The position numbers were made by a program, and so were the translations under genes. 64,000 bases of DNA from Tetradesmus obliquus (Eukaryota > Chlorophyta > Chlorophyceae > Sphaeropleales > Scenedesmaceae): contig CP126197.1 of NCBI GenBank assembly GCA_030272155.1, forward strand, positions 5,820,001-5,884,000, in the 5' to 3' direction. A model generated the notes under the pieces. It was not told where the DNA came from and ran no database searches. It saw only the letters and a program-made list of their open reading frames with translations. Below, piece after piece: positions 33,860 through 46,051 of the stretch (positions are counted from its first letter, which is position 1; every line of letters starts with the position of its first letter).

Positions 33860-34302
33860 TATGATTTGGGTCAGCGCCGCCCGAACACTGAAAGATTCAC
33901 TATAGCAGCGCCTTCATCATCCTTGCAAACCCCAGGAACGCAGCCTTGTGCAGCAGTGTGCCGCTTCCTATGACCACAGCCAGCTGAACACTGGCGCAAT
34001 AGCCAAGGTAACCGTTACATGTTACAGGTTCTATGTGCCAGAAACAGACAAGCCTGCTTGAGCTCTTCTGTGCGTAAATTAGAGCAGGACAGGGACATGC
34101 CTGGAATAGGCATAAGAGACCAGGTAACCGGCAACGCTAGGCTCTGCTAGCACTCTTGAGCATTCATGCTGCAATCCCTGCCGGCTTTCAAGCGTAGAGA
34201 ACCCTTACACCAATGCTGTCTACACCAACACTCCATGATGCCAGCAGCGCCCTCACAGCTGCCAGGTTGCTGGCAAGCACGCTCCCTGAAAGCAGGCGGG
34301 TG
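33860..34302 (-). pseudogene. Degenerate ankyrin-block relic downstream of ANK-D
   Basis: On the minus strand scattered family pieces remain: ASNLAAVRALLAS near 34.26 kb (family ADNLTAVKALLAS), GSGTLLHKAAFLGFARMMKALL near 33.96-33.89 kb (family GYTLLHKAAFHGLTRLVRALL), then GGADPN near 33.88 kb. Stops and frame changes interrupt it. It is the expected position of the missing ANK-D ankyrin block. Confidence 0.7.
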
Positions 34303-34404
34303 CTAGCCTTGCTTCGCCGCAGCCTCCTGGCGCAGCATGAGCGCATACTCAACACTTGCACGAGCTGAGCCGCAAGCCCATCCCTTGCCCTGCAGGAACC
34401 TGCG

Positions 34405-34435
<31 letters not shown>

Positions 34436-35689
34436 CAGCAGCAGCACGTTTGTTTATAGTGATACAGGCGAAGCATCACTAGTGGCCTCAACTGCGCGCA
34501 CAAAAGCACTGGCCCTTCCCAGCTTCTACAAGCCACCACCACAAGGTTATCAGAATGCAGTTATACTGCATGCAAGGATGTTAGCAGTATGTCCTTGTGC
34601 ATGGACAAAGCAAACCAATTGTGTGCTGACGGTAGGATTTGACCAGGTCCAGCACCTACCAGCTTGCAAGCTTTGGCTTCATGTTGGGGTTTGCTGCCTT
34701 GGCCTCCTGGGCCTCCCACAGCGGCCGCCAGCTGTTGTACACAAAGCCCTTGGGGAAATGCCTCTGCAGGCCTGTGAGGCGCTGCATCTCTGCAAAGCTG
34801 CAGGCGCCAGGCTTGTTGCACTTTGACAATGGGTGGGAGCTGCCAGTAGGCCAGAGCAGTGCGGTGGCCGGGTTGGCTGGGCCAAAGGGCAGTGGGTTGG
34901 CGCCTGCAGCAGGTTTGGCAGCAGCAAGGGGTGGGAGGGTGCGTGCCATGTACAGCAGTGCGCTGTGTGCTGCCTTGCGCTGCGGCAGGCGGCAGCTATC
35001 CTAGCGTGCATGCAGCATGCACATCTCAGCAGTCGATGCAGTCTGTGCTTTGCACACCAGCTGGCTGTGCAGCTGGTGGCTCTCCTGTGCAGGCTCTACA
35101 CTGGGTTGCTGTGCAGGCGCTGCACGTCACGATATAATCGTGTCACCGTGTCGCCGCATCCTATCGCCGTGTCACCTCACCTGCATCCAGCAGCACCTGA
35201 ATGCTGCTGCCCGGGTAGCCATACTCAGTGCTGTTCTTGTTTGCCGCTGTGCAGAGTGCCGCCCAGGTCAGCGGCGTGACGGTGTGGCCGTCCGGCAAGC
35301 GGTAGGGCGCGTTGGGGTTGGCACCCCCAGACAGCAGGTGCTGCAAATGCAGAGGCAGCAAGTGATGTAAAGCACAGCGATGCACATGTGTGCAAACGCT
35401 GCCCTGGTGAGGGGCGTGGGGTTGGCAGCCCCAACCAACAGATGCTGCAAAGGCAGCAGCAGCATCCAAAGCGCAGCAATGCTTGCAAGCGATGGGGCAA
35501 GCACGAGGCTGTTGACACCAACATGTTGTGAATGGATGGCACTGATAAAGGAAGGCAGCATCACGTAAAAAAAAACTGCTGCTGGTGGACATCTTGTGCA
35601 AGCCTGTTTCTGCTGGTGAAGCCGGTCGCATGAAGCATGTGCCACAGCCGCAAGCCGCTGCAGACATGCCGCTACCACCACCAATACCA

Positions 35690-35756
<67 letters not shown>

Positions 35757-36458
35757 CTCACCCAGAGGTCTGGTGGGCTGCTGCAAGCCGCAAGGTGCAC
35801 CAGCTTGTAGCCGGGCCGCTCCTTGGGGAACACATCAACGTTCACATTCGCGCCAGCACACACCAGCACAGAAGATATGCTGCGCTTGGCGCTACTGGCA
35901 GTAGCGCAGAACTGCAGCTCGCCATTTGGCACCATGCGGGGGAAGCGACCCGTGTAGTTGCCTGCAGGAAGCAACACCGTAAATCCAGAGTGAGTTGCTG
36001 CATTCAGGTGCAAGTTCAAGGCTTTGCTGGTATATATCAGAAACCGAGCCCTGCTAGGGGCTGCCAGTGTGGGACACAACTTGTGCTGAGCTGCTGTGCA
36101 GACAGGAGCCAGCTCAGCAGCAGGCTGCAGCACGCCGGATTTGGCAGCCATAACAGCTAAAAGCATGCAGTGGACATTGGATTGGTTTCTTAGTAACAGC
36201 AACATGCCGAGCTGCCCTGCCAAGTGGCATGCAGCACTGCAGTATTTACTCACTGCATGTCGCCAGCGCAGCAGCCAGTGGGGTCCTGCCGTTGGCGTCA
36301 AGCCCGTTGACGTCGTACTTGCGGCTGTCCAGCAGCTGCTGCAGCAGCACGATGTCTTGGTTGACCGCAGCATCGTGCAGGGGGCTGCTGTGGCTGGGTG
36401 TGCAGGCCAGCAGCAGCAGCAGCAAGGCAGCTGGCAGGAGCAGGGCTCTGCCAGGCAT
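34303..36458 (-). CDS. ANK-D: ankyrin/secreted family member truncated by an early stop
   Basis: Five exons in the family phases: 36254-36458, 35762-35961, 35181-35340, 34660-34903 and 34303-34399; 301 aa. Exon 1: MPGRALLLPAALLLLLLACT signal peptide and SPLHDAAVNQD unit. Exon 2: NYTGRFPRMVPNGE. Exon 3: GGANPNAPYRLPDG. Exon 4: ANPLPFGPANP and CNKPGACSFAEM. Exon 5 starts like siblings (FLQGKGWACGSA) but stops after AAAKQG, where siblings continue EKQRYARAYPLH. Degenerate ankyrin sequence follows downstream, so the gene was once full length. It may still make a short secreted protein or be an early pseudogene. Intron 2 holds a (CTG)20-type tract (35692-35752) and a copy of the exon 3 start. Confidence 0.72.
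35405..35457 (-). repeat. Copy of ANK-D exon 3 start with acceptor
   Basis: On the minus strand: GCTGCCTTTGCAG then HLLVGAANPTPLT, copying GCATTTGCAG then HLLSGGANPNAPY at 35340. The acceptor and the first dozen codons are duplicated; the rest of the exon is not. Confidence 0.8.
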
Positions 36459-36649
36459 GATTTTGTGGTATGCTAATCAAGCTTCTGCGAGAACGTTGTC
36501 TTCGACTGTTTGGGACTGGTATTCAGCCTAACTCCTTTGTTGTTGCGTTGTAGCAGCTGGGTAGCAGGCGATATCGGTGTTGATGTATTCGACGCACGAT
36601 TGGTCAAGACGGAACAGCAGGTTTGCTGCAGTAGTGAGCTGCGCAAGTT

Positions 36650-36742
36650 GATCTATAAAGGTATGATTGAGAAGGTTAGCTGCAGGATGGAATGTACCAG
36701 GCAGGCTCTTGGCTGGCGGAAGGTCGTAGGTGACCTACCGTA
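36650..36742 (-). promoter_or_regulatory. ANK-D upstream module
   Basis: GGCGGAAGGTCGTAGGTGACC at 36715-36735, about 259 nt before the ATG, with ATCTATAAAG at 36651-36660 as the TATA-like partner about 60 nt nearer the gene. Confidence 0.5.
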
Positions 36743-38123
36743 CTCACTGGCTGGCAGCAGTAGCTACCTTGTGCCAGACACTGGAAACACTTGGATGGAA
36801 AAGGCGGCTTAGCTTTCACTCTGCTTGATGGTTGGGGAAGTCACCCAGCGAAAGGTCACACTGCAGTAATGCACTGCACTGCACTGCCCCAGTGCGGAAG
36901 GTCACCCTGCAGCCAGTGGAAGGTCACCCTGCAGAAGGCAGCTGCTTTCCGACTCACCTTTGCTTCGCGGGCAGTACATCTGTACATGACGCTAATGCTT
37001 AAAAAAATTGTTGAAGCTGGTGAGTTATTATAAGGACCAATACCAGGGGCGGTGCTTGAACTTGTAGGGCAGAAATCATTCCTGACAAGCTGTCACGCAC
37101 CAACAGCGACAGTTGCTGCATTGTCGCAATGCAGCGCCAAAAAGCTTCAACGTAACTATTTGTGACCGGTCTTGTTCATACAAGTGCCACGGCTGAAACC
37201 AACTTCCCGCATTTTCAACACAAATTCACTACATTCTTGCAGATATGACAGCAGCAATATTGCATCAGTGGCACTTCAGCCCAGTAGCTTGGGCTGCTGC
37301 TGTTGCATATAGTACCACCCACGGGTAGGCCTACCCTCCCTGGTGAAGTGAGCACCGTAACAGGCGGCAATGACACAACAATACGGCAACAGATACACAA
37401 CAATGGGCAAACAGATCAGCCTGCGCAACAAGTACAACAACTGTTTGGAGAAGCAAAACACCACCTGGGCATGAACCTGGAAGAGCAACGCACAATGGCT
37501 GCCAGTGAAACTGACAGATCTAGCACACTATGCAGCACACCCACGACTGCTAACCATGTAAAGCCCATGACAACACAAGTGCCTTTATTTGGTGGTAGCA
37601 GCTGATGGGATCTCACCTGAAAAGCTACTGTGCATGGCTCATCAACGCCGCTGCCATAACGTTGAGTCGCAGACACACAACTGCTAAAAGCGATCATGCT
37701 GTTGCATAATGCTACCGCATCGCTGATGTGCACCTCATGCTGAAGGTGAGAAGATGCATGACATGAACCAAGCACTGCACCTCAGTGCAAGACGTGCTGG
37801 AGTTTGGGCTGCAGCCAAGCTGCAAGAGGTTGGATGCCACACGCCACTCCAGAGACCCTCTGCACCTGATTGCTTCTGCTCTACCCAGCGGCTGCTGCTG
37901 CTGAAGCAAATGCCCAGTGCTCACAGATAGTGCTGCTGTAGCTGTTGAGCCCAGCTGCAATGGTGGCAGGCAGATAGCAAATGCCACTCGAACGCTGCCA
38001 TTGACAGTATCAACAGACAGTTTCCAGGATCAACATCTCCATGTATCCACAGGTTGAAAAGTTTGGTGTGCAATACCATGTGGCGCCTGCCGCACAGCCA
38101 GCGGATAGCAGGCACCTTGGACG

Positions 38124-38257
38124 CTGATATGCAGCCACATTGATCTGCAGCCACACCGATCCGCAGCCACACTGATCTGCAGTCACACCGATCCGCAGCC
38201 ACACTGATCTGCAGCCAACACTGATCTGCACCCACACGGATCTGCACCCACACCGAT
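38124..38257. repeat. 16-nt minisatellite with a 32-nt higher order
   Basis: About eight units of 16 nt alternating TGATCTGCAGCCACAC and CGATCCGCAGCCACAC, then TGATCTGCACCCACAC forms. The alternation gives a 32-nt higher-order repeat. Confidence 0.85.
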
Positions 38258-38440
38258 GTTGTCACACGCTGCAAAAGACGACCACATGCTCACAAGTGGG
38301 CCGGCAACACCACACAACATCAATGCAACATCACTGCACTGATACAGTGCGACATCAATATGCAGTCACCCCATCTACGTTGCTTGCACACCAGAAACAA
38401 ACTATGACACACATGCCTTGCACATGCACTCGTTGTTGCT

Positions 38441-39323
38441 CTACACAGCAGCAGCCCTCAGGCGCCGGCCCGACTGCGCCGCCTGCTTCTCCTGCAGCCG
38501 CCACACCAACTCAAACGAGCTTGGACACGAGCCACTCTTGAAGTCTGGCAGCACAGCCTGCAGCTGCGCCTCACTGCACGCCCCAATCTTCACACACTTC
38601 TCCACACTCTTGGGCGTCAAGAAGAAGCTTGTCAGTGGCCGATCCTTGCCAAACGGCAGCAGCTTTGCGCCCGCATCTAACAGCGCCTGCACCGTGCCAT
38701 CGGTGGAGTCTGGCCCAGTGCCGTCATTTGTACTGAGGCGGAAGTCACAAGCCGCTGCTTTGGTAAGAGGAGTCTGCGGGTCCTTGCGCTGCTTGTCATC
38801 CTCATCATAGCACACAGCATTGGGGTCGGCGCCGCCCTTGAGCAGCGTCCTCACTAGCCGAGTGAGCCCGTGGAATGCAGCCTTACAAAGCAGCGAGTAC
38901 CCGCTGCCCGGGTGCACATCCAGCTTCACATTGGCACCCTTGCTGACAAGGAATTCGGCAACTTCAGGCCCCATTTGTGGCCAGCACTGCCAGTCTGTCT
39001 CCTTGCATCCCATGCCAACTTGCAGTGGCGTGAGGCCTTTGTCATTCTTGCTGTTCACGTCGATCTTGCCAGATGCCAGCGCAGCCTTGACAGCTGTCAG
39101 GTTGTCGGCAGCCACGGCCACATGCAGCGGGTAGGCGAGCGCATAGCGCTGCTTCTCTGCGGCCTCTTCCCGGCGGTTCAGCTTAGACTTGAGGAATTGA
39201 TCAGCTTGCTTGCAGGCGAAGCCCTTGCCAGGCTCGAAACTGGAACAGCAGTAGTAACAGCAATCAGCAGTGTAATTAGCAGCGTAACAGTAATAAGCAG
39301 CGTCATTAGAAGTGTTCACACAC

Positions 39324-39359
<36 letters not shown>

Positions 39360-41583
39360 GCCATGCTACCATCCAGCTTACAGGTCCGCCCCGCTTTTAC
39401 TAACCGCGCTGGCCCTTGTAAGCCCCGCTGACAGCCATTGATGGCCGATGCAGTAACAGGTTTGGTGCTGAATGTGTGATGTGGCCAGTACAGCACTTAC
39501 CAGTCTGCCAGCTCCTGCTTTGTGTTGGGGTCAGCTTGCGGGTGCGGCAACATTGCTGCCAAATGCCACCCCCAACAGCTGCGTCACTGCCGACTACACA
39601 CGATCAGACAAGTAAAAACACACACCAATCACCTGTAGCCAACTATCTCCACCGGTTTTGCATTTGGGTCGGCAAGCTTGGCCTCCTGCGCCCGCCACAT
39701 GTCATGCCATGCGCCAAATCTGAAGTCCTCAGGGAACTTTGCGCCACTAAAGATGCGGTCCACCTCCACTGCGCTGCATGCGCCCGGCTTGTTGCAGCGT
39801 GACAGTGGGTGCGGCTTGGGGTAGGCGAGGGCACTAGGGGGATTGGCCGGGCCAAAGGGGAGGGGGTTGGCGCCTGCAGGAAGAGGATGTCAACACAGAT
39901 GACGTGAGATGATGTGACAGCAGGTGCGGCTTGGCGTATGTTATGGCGCTGGGTGGGGAGGCGGGGCCGAATGGAAGAGGGTCAGACACTAGTGTGGCGT
40001 TGTGTAAGCATGGCTTCACTCTCAAACCGGGCGCTTGCAAATACAGTATGCGGCACAGTACCACTGTGCTGCCTTGTGAACACCCTGAGCATTGAAGTGC
40101 ATGGGTGTGTATTCTTCAGTGTTTACTCTCTTCGGTGTTCTTCGGTGTTTCATTCTCTTCGGTGTTCACTCTCTTCTGTTCTGGTCTCAAACCATGTGCT
40201 CATCCTGTTGTGGCCCATACTGTTGGTGGGCACCTGGCACCAACAGTACCTGGAATGTAATGATCCTTTTTTAGAAAGATGTTTTCTGCAATGTCTAGTC
40301 GGCAACTGCCAACTGCCAACTGCAACACACCTGCAACCAGCAGGTCGGCAATGCTAAAATAAGGGTAGCCGTACTCAGTGGTGTTCTTTCCTGCCGCTAT
40401 GCACAGCGCCGCCCAGGTCAGCGGCGTGACGGTGCGGTTGTCAGGCAGGCGGTAGGGGGCGTTGGGGTCAGCACCACCTGCCAGCAGGACCTGCAAAGGC
40501 AGAGGCAGCAATTAATGTTGTTAGTGTCTGCCAGCGCAGGATTGAGCGCAGTGGATGTGTGTTTGGCTAGCATGTGAATGCTGCCCTGCTGAGCAGGTGT
40601 TCACCCTGGCACGGCTTATTTGTAAACATCAACATTTGTCATCAACACGATGGGGTTCATGAAGCATATGCAAGTGCCACCACCAGCTGCTGCTGCTGCT
40701 GCTGCTGGTGCTGGTGCTGCTGGTGCCTGCAGCTTTGTATTGCTCTAGGTGTCCCTTGTGGCGCATCTTGAACACACATCAATGTATCCCCCTGATCTCA
40801 TTGCTGCTGCTGCTGCTGCTGCCGCTGCTGCTGCTTCTGCTGCTGCTTCTGCTTCTGCTGCTGCTGCTTACGCTTAGGTCGTTGGAGCCGCTGCAGGCCG
40901 CACGGTGCACCAGCTTGTAGCCGGGCCGCTCCTTGGGGAACACGTCAACATTGACATCAGCGCCAGCACAGATGAGGCTGGCAGAGATGCCATCTGCGGT
41001 GCCTGTAGCGCAGAAATGCAGCTCGCCATTCGGCACCATGCGGGGGAAGCGGCCTGTGTAGTTGCCTGCAGATTGGAGCGCAGCAGGATATTGGTTTTTG
41101 AATTGAGGCTACAAACCTGCAGTATCGTCGCAGAAGCACACTGTTGGCACCTCCACTTTCTGGCAGCTTCCTCTACGCTGCCATTTACTAGTATATGTAG
41201 TATACTACATCGGACTACTGTTGGACAGACAAGTTCCGCTCAGCAGCAGGCGGCAGCATGGCCGCGGCTGCAGAAGTGGCCCAAAGCATGCTGACGCTGA
41301 TTCAACATTTTCTGGAGCATCATGATGCTGATCAGCATGCTGATCTGCTAACTTGCTTTGAGCACTTCAGCATCAGCTCACTGCATGTAGCCAGCGCAGC
41401 AGCCAGAGGGGTCCTGCCGTTGGCATCCAGCCCGTTGACGTCATACTTGCGGCTGTCCAGCAGCTGCTGCAGCAGCACGATGTCCTGGTTGACCGCAGCA
41501 TCATGCAGGGGACTGCTGTGGCTGGGTGGGCAGGCCAGCAGCAGCAGCAAGGCCACTGGCAGCAGCAGGGCTCTGCCGGGCAT
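38441..41583 (-). CDS. ANK-E: full-length ankyrin/secreted family protein
   Basis: Five exons: 41382-41583, 40872-41065, 40331-40490, 39633-39873 and 38441-39239; 531 aa, open throughout. Signal peptide MPGRALLLPVALLLLLACPP, then SPLHDAAVNQD and KYDVNGLDANGRTPLAAAL (ankyrin unit), GELHFCATG and GADVNVDVFPKERPGYKLVH, GGADPNAPYRLPD, ANPLPFGPANPP and CNKPGACSAVEV, then in exon 5 at least four ankyrin-like units (PLHVAVAADNLTAV, GLTPLQVGMG, GYSLLCKAAFHGLTRLVR, GGADPNAV) and a conserved tail CVKIGACSEAQLQAV and FELVWRLQEKQAA. The first 5-exon member that is intact on this strand. A second possible exon 4 end (QELADW then GTAAGT at about 39500) lies downstream in the same phase and is a stronger donor than the one used here, so exon 4 may end differently. 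Confidence 0.8.
39497..39548 (-). repeat. Second exon 4 tail in the ANK-E intron
   Basis: Minus strand reads ADPNTKQELADW then GTAAGTGCTG, a copy of the family exon 4 end. ANK-F has the same extra tail at the same place (54985-55025), with shared sequence GTGACGCAGCT.TTGGGGG before it, so the duplication predates the two genes. Confidence 0.8.
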
Positions 41584-41767
41584 CTTGACCCGCAGCGTTG
41601 AAAGATCTATCGCAGAACACTAATTACTTGAAAATTTGGTTCTATGGGTGGCTTTGGGCAGCTGAATGGCATGCAAACGGCAGACGAGCACCACGACACA
41701 CCCTTGGGTTGCAGGCAAGTACAGCAGGCCTAACAGCTCTGATCCACTCTATAACGCCATTAAAGGG

Positions 41768-41855
41768 CTGTATTTATCGATCGCCAACTTTGCATAAGTG
41801 CGCAACAGGTGGTTACAAAGCTGTTGCCCAGCGGAAGGTTGCTTTTGCGCTCACT
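41768..41855 (-). promoter_or_regulatory. ANK-E upstream module
   Basis: CAGCGGAAGGTTGCTTTTGC at 41829-41848, about 248 nt before the ATG, with TATTTATCGA (gene strand TCGATAAATA) at 41771-41780 as the TATA-like partner. Confidence 0.5.
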
Positions 41856-41926
41856 TCAGTGCTGAGACAAGAAGTTGGAAAAACACGAGCTTTCAAGACG
41901 CACATTAAATCTTTTTATTCTTTATT

Positions 41927-42085
41927 GGCGCTAGCGCGCCGGCAGGCCCCGTCGGATCGCTTCTTTTGGCCGGCGCAGATCCTCTGTGGCCGGCGCCGCG
42001 CGGGCGCGCCGGCAGTTGTCACTATGATCATGATCACTGTCGCGACCATGCTCATGATCATGATGTATCATTATCGTGATGTGAT
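41927..42085. repeat. GC-rich block with short palindromes and direct repeats
   Basis: Direct repeats GCGCGCCGGCAG (about 41935 and 42004) and GGCCGGCGC (about 41968 and 41988), palindromes GCGCTAGCGC and GGCGCGCC, then CATGATCATGATCA-type inverted repeats around TGTCGCGACC. Composition differs sharply from both flanks. Confidence 0.6.
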
Positions 42086-43027
42086 CACATGCTCTGCCAG
42101 CACTGCAGTGAGGCTGAGCCTCACCTTCAAGGCTTCAAGGCGAAGTTCGCCTCAATGGCAGTCCCTCTCATATGAGAACAACACGGGGGCTTCTTTGAAG
42201 CCACACAAATCGTTTATAAATGTGGCGAAACTAAAGTCGGAAAAGCTACCCGGCCGGGTGTCAATCTCTGTTTGCAAGTCAAGAACACCAAGCACTGAAC
42301 TTTCAACAGCAGCCACAGCTACTGATGATCAGGGATTGCAGCGCAAGCAAGCATGCAAGGCGCTGAAGGTGAGCAGCCTCCGGTCGCATAGATGTGACAC
42401 GCCCACATATGCTTTGCTCTGATCAGCGGCCCTGGAAAACAGTTGATGCTGGCAGCACCACAGCAACAGGGCAGTTGAGCCAACAGCCTGGGCAGTAGTC
42501 CGATGTTCCATTCCAGCTGAGCAGCAGCCCTTTTGGCGCGCTGCAGCTGCCAAGCACATGCGGCTGCATTTTGCGCGGCTTCCACAAGCGCAATCAAGCC
42601 TCAAAGACGCCACAACAATTTTAAGCCTCCACCCACATCTCTGCTAGCTGTGTACCGCGCCGACATCATGCCAGCTAAAACAGCCAGCATCTCCATGTGC
42701 GGCTGTCTGTGCGCCTGACATGTGCAGCCGGCAGCAGCTGACAGCCAATCTAGCCATGCAGACAAGCTGTCCATCAGCACCGCACCCCACCGTCCCATCC
42801 AACCCGCAACCCCCTCAATCCCCACCTGGCCACTGGCTGCAGCCATCTTCCAATGTTCCAACATCCCGAAGGACTGCACGCTAGCATCAGCCACACCAAC
42901 CCCTCGCAGGGATTGCCGCTGCCAGCCTCTACAGCTGTAGCAGCCTCTACTGGCCGCAGCCTGCCAGAGCAACACCAACTGGCATGCTGAGCTATGGGCA
43001 GGCAAGCGCAGGGCACAGCCCCTACCC

Positions 43028-45888
43028 CTAGCCATCAAGTGCATTGCCAAGCAGCCGCTCCACTGCATCCCACACATCAGCCTTGCCAGCATCCCCGCCC
43101 CCACCCTGCAGCCACGCAGCCTCATACGCCCGCACCCACTCCAGCTCAGCTGCCAGCCGCTGCAGTGCAGCATGCCCAGGAGGCAGCGCAGCCAGCCCAG
43201 CCGGGGCAGCCCTGCAGCGCTTCAGCTGCGGCAGGCTGGCCCCCAGGCGCCTCAGCAGCCGCGGCAGGTACAGCTCAGCAGCGGCCAGCGCGTCAGCTGG
43301 GGTGGCAGGCCCTGCAATGTCTGCTGCTGCCGCTGCCGCTGCTGCTGCTGCTGCTGCCGGCGTCCCTGGTGTGGCTGGTGCAGGAACGGCATCATGCGCC
43401 GTCGCTGCTGCTGGCGGTGCCGCTGCATCACCCGCTGCAGCTTCTGCAGGCTTGGGTGGCTTCTGCTCTGCCTGCTGCAGCTGCTGCCACTGCAGCTGAG
43501 CCTTGAACTGCTGCTGTTGCTTGCCCTGAAGCAACTCTGGCCCCGCTCCTGCCTCTGCCTTGACTCCTGGGTGTGCTGTGCCCATGTTGTGCTCTGCTGC
43601 CGCCGCTGCTGCTGCTGCTGCTGCTGCTGGCAGCCTATCAGCAGGCCGCAGGCGAGGCACAGGTGTCGGGGGTGGCATGGCATCAGCAAGCGCCTTGTTC
43701 TTCTGCTCCACCCTTGCTGCAGCTGCCTCTGCAGCCTGCTGCAGCTGCGCTGCCTCAGCAGCCCTGCTGGCCCTGATGCAGTCCGCCCTGGCAGTGTCAA
43801 GCTGCTGCAGCAGGCTGGCTAGCTGGAAGTCGCTGATCAGCGATCCAATGCATTCCAGCTCCAGCACATTCTCAATGTTGGCTATGTAGCCAATTGCTGT
43901 CCCAGTCTTGTAGCGGGGGCTGGCCAGTACCTGCAGCAGAGGCTGCGGGTGTGTCAGCAGCGTCACGACATCGCTGCTGCTGCAGGCATCTTTCCAGACT
44001 CTGAAGGCCGTCATGCACTTGGCAGCAGCAGCAGTGCCCCAAACAGTCTGCAGCAGCTCCTGCAGGTCATCCAGGTCCATGGCTGGTACCGCCTGACCAT
44101 GCTGCCGCTGCTGGTGGTGATGGTGGTCGTCTATGTCCATGGCTGCTACCGCCTGATGGTGCTGCTCCTCCGGCTGCTGCTGCTGCTGCTGCTGGTGGTG
44201 GTGGTGGTCTTCTGACCTGCAGTCTGCAAGCTGCTCTTTCACAGGGTTGGCCCCAGCAGGCACCACAGCCCCTGCCGCTGCTGCCGCTGCTGCTTCCAAC
44301 CCTCCTGCTGCAATAACGCCAATATTAGCCCCGCCCAGCGTTGTGCGCGCCTGCCGCTGTGCTGCAGCTACACCTTGGGCAGCAGGGGTGGCTGGCAGGC
44401 CAGCCGGCAGTGCCCCAGCAAGGCCTGGCTGCAGCTTCACTCCGCCCATTGCCGCTGCTGCCCCTGTTGCGTTGAACTGCTTTGCTTTCGCCTTGGCTTT
44501 GGTGACAGCTGGGGGCTGTGCTGCTGCTGCTTCTGCTTCTGCTTTGACTGCCCTGTACGCAGCAGCATACTCCTGGTATGCATCATTGAGAAGGCCCAGC
44601 ACCCGGCGCTTCTCGCGTGGCTGCAGCTGTGCTGCAATATGCGGCAGCTGCACGGCCTTCACAATGCATGCGATCTGATTTGCCGCTTCTTTCGGTGCTG
44701 TGCGGCCCTGCACCTGCAGCAACTGCAGCAGCTTCTCAGGCTGCTGCAGCATGCCCGCCACGTCCGTGACGCCAGTGCAAGCTGCCCGCCAGGCGGTGAA
44801 TGTGGCCACCACAGGCGCTGCCTTGCCTGAGGGGCCCAGAGCACGCTGCAGATCCTGCTGCAGATCCTGAAAGCTCATGGGTACAGCACGCCACTTGAGC
44901 TTCTGCTGCTGCTGCTTGCCGGCTGTGGGCGCTGCGCATGCACCTTCTGCGGTTTGCCCTACGCCTATCCCTGCGTTGGCTGCTGTTGCTGCTGCTGCTG
45001 CTGCTGGTGGTGGTGGTGATTGGGTTGCTGCTTTAGCTGCAGCTTCTGCTGGGAGCTGTGCTGGTGGTGCTGGTGCTGGTGTCGCTGCTGCTGGGTACTG
45101 CGGTGGGGTTGATGGTGCTGTGGCAGCTGCTGCTGCAACAGGCTCACCAGGGCTGCCCTGTACATCCGCAGCTGCTTGGGCTCCTCCTCGAGCACACAGC
45201 TGCACAATGCCGCCACCACCACCCGCTGCACCAACGGCAGCAGCAGTGCTGGCATGGCTGCCGCCAGAGGCGGCGCCTGGGGTGCGCCGCCTGGCCCCAG
45301 CAGGCAGCGCTGCCAGCTGACCTGATGCTGCTGCCACCCCTGGCCCTGCTCCTGCAGGAGAGCCAGCGCGTGCGCCTGCTGCTGGCCGTTCTGCTGCCTT
45401 CGCGCCCTTACAGGCAGCAGCGTATTGCTGCCTGGCATGGCACAGCTGCTGCTGCAGCTGCGACAGCTCAGCAGCAGTCAGCAGCGCTGCAACATCCTGC
45501 AGCTTGAGCACCCTCAGTATGCGCTGCAGGTACTCCGCTGCAGTCCTGGCAGCGTACTTCTCCCGCATCAGCTGCAGCAGCAGCGCTGGCTGGCGCAGCG
45601 TTGCAGCCACGTCTCTGGTGCCGCAGCAAGCTGCCCAGGCGAAGAAGGGGCGCAGAGCGTTCTGTGCAGCGCCAGGACTGATCATGTCCAAACTCCAGGC
45701 GGCTGTTGCCTGCTGCTCCAGTTGCTTTAGGTTTATAGCAGCTGCTGCAGCTGCTTGCTGCTGCTGCTGCTGCTGCTGCCTCTGCTGTTGGTGTGGCTGT
45801 GACTGGTTTTCCTCATCACTCTCCACAAAATCAAATGCAGCTTCCTGCTGCTGGTCTTCCTCACCATCGTTCTTGATGTAAACTGTGC

Positions 45889-45970
<82 letters not shown>

Positions 45971-46002
45971 TTCCCCATCACCCTCCTCAAATTCAAGTGC
46001 AC

Positions 46003-46051
<49 letters not shown>

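Larger units (their letters stand above)
36459..38440. other. Intergenic region between ANK-E and ANK-D
   Basis: Contains the ANK-D promoter module, further GGAAGGTCACCCTGCAG copies at 36895-36935 and the 16-nt minisatellite at 38124-38257. No exon recognised; the 3' end of ANK-E lies at its right edge. Confidence 0.5.
41584..43027. other. Intergenic region between the large Q/A-rich gene and ANK-E
   Basis: Holds the ANK-E promoter module, a GC-rich block with short palindromes at 41927-42085 and, at 42720-43027, the 3' flank of the Q/A-rich gene, which is similar to the 3' flank of its paralog at 52018-52260. Sequence around 42120-42240 resembles that upstream of ANK-F. Confidence 0.5.
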
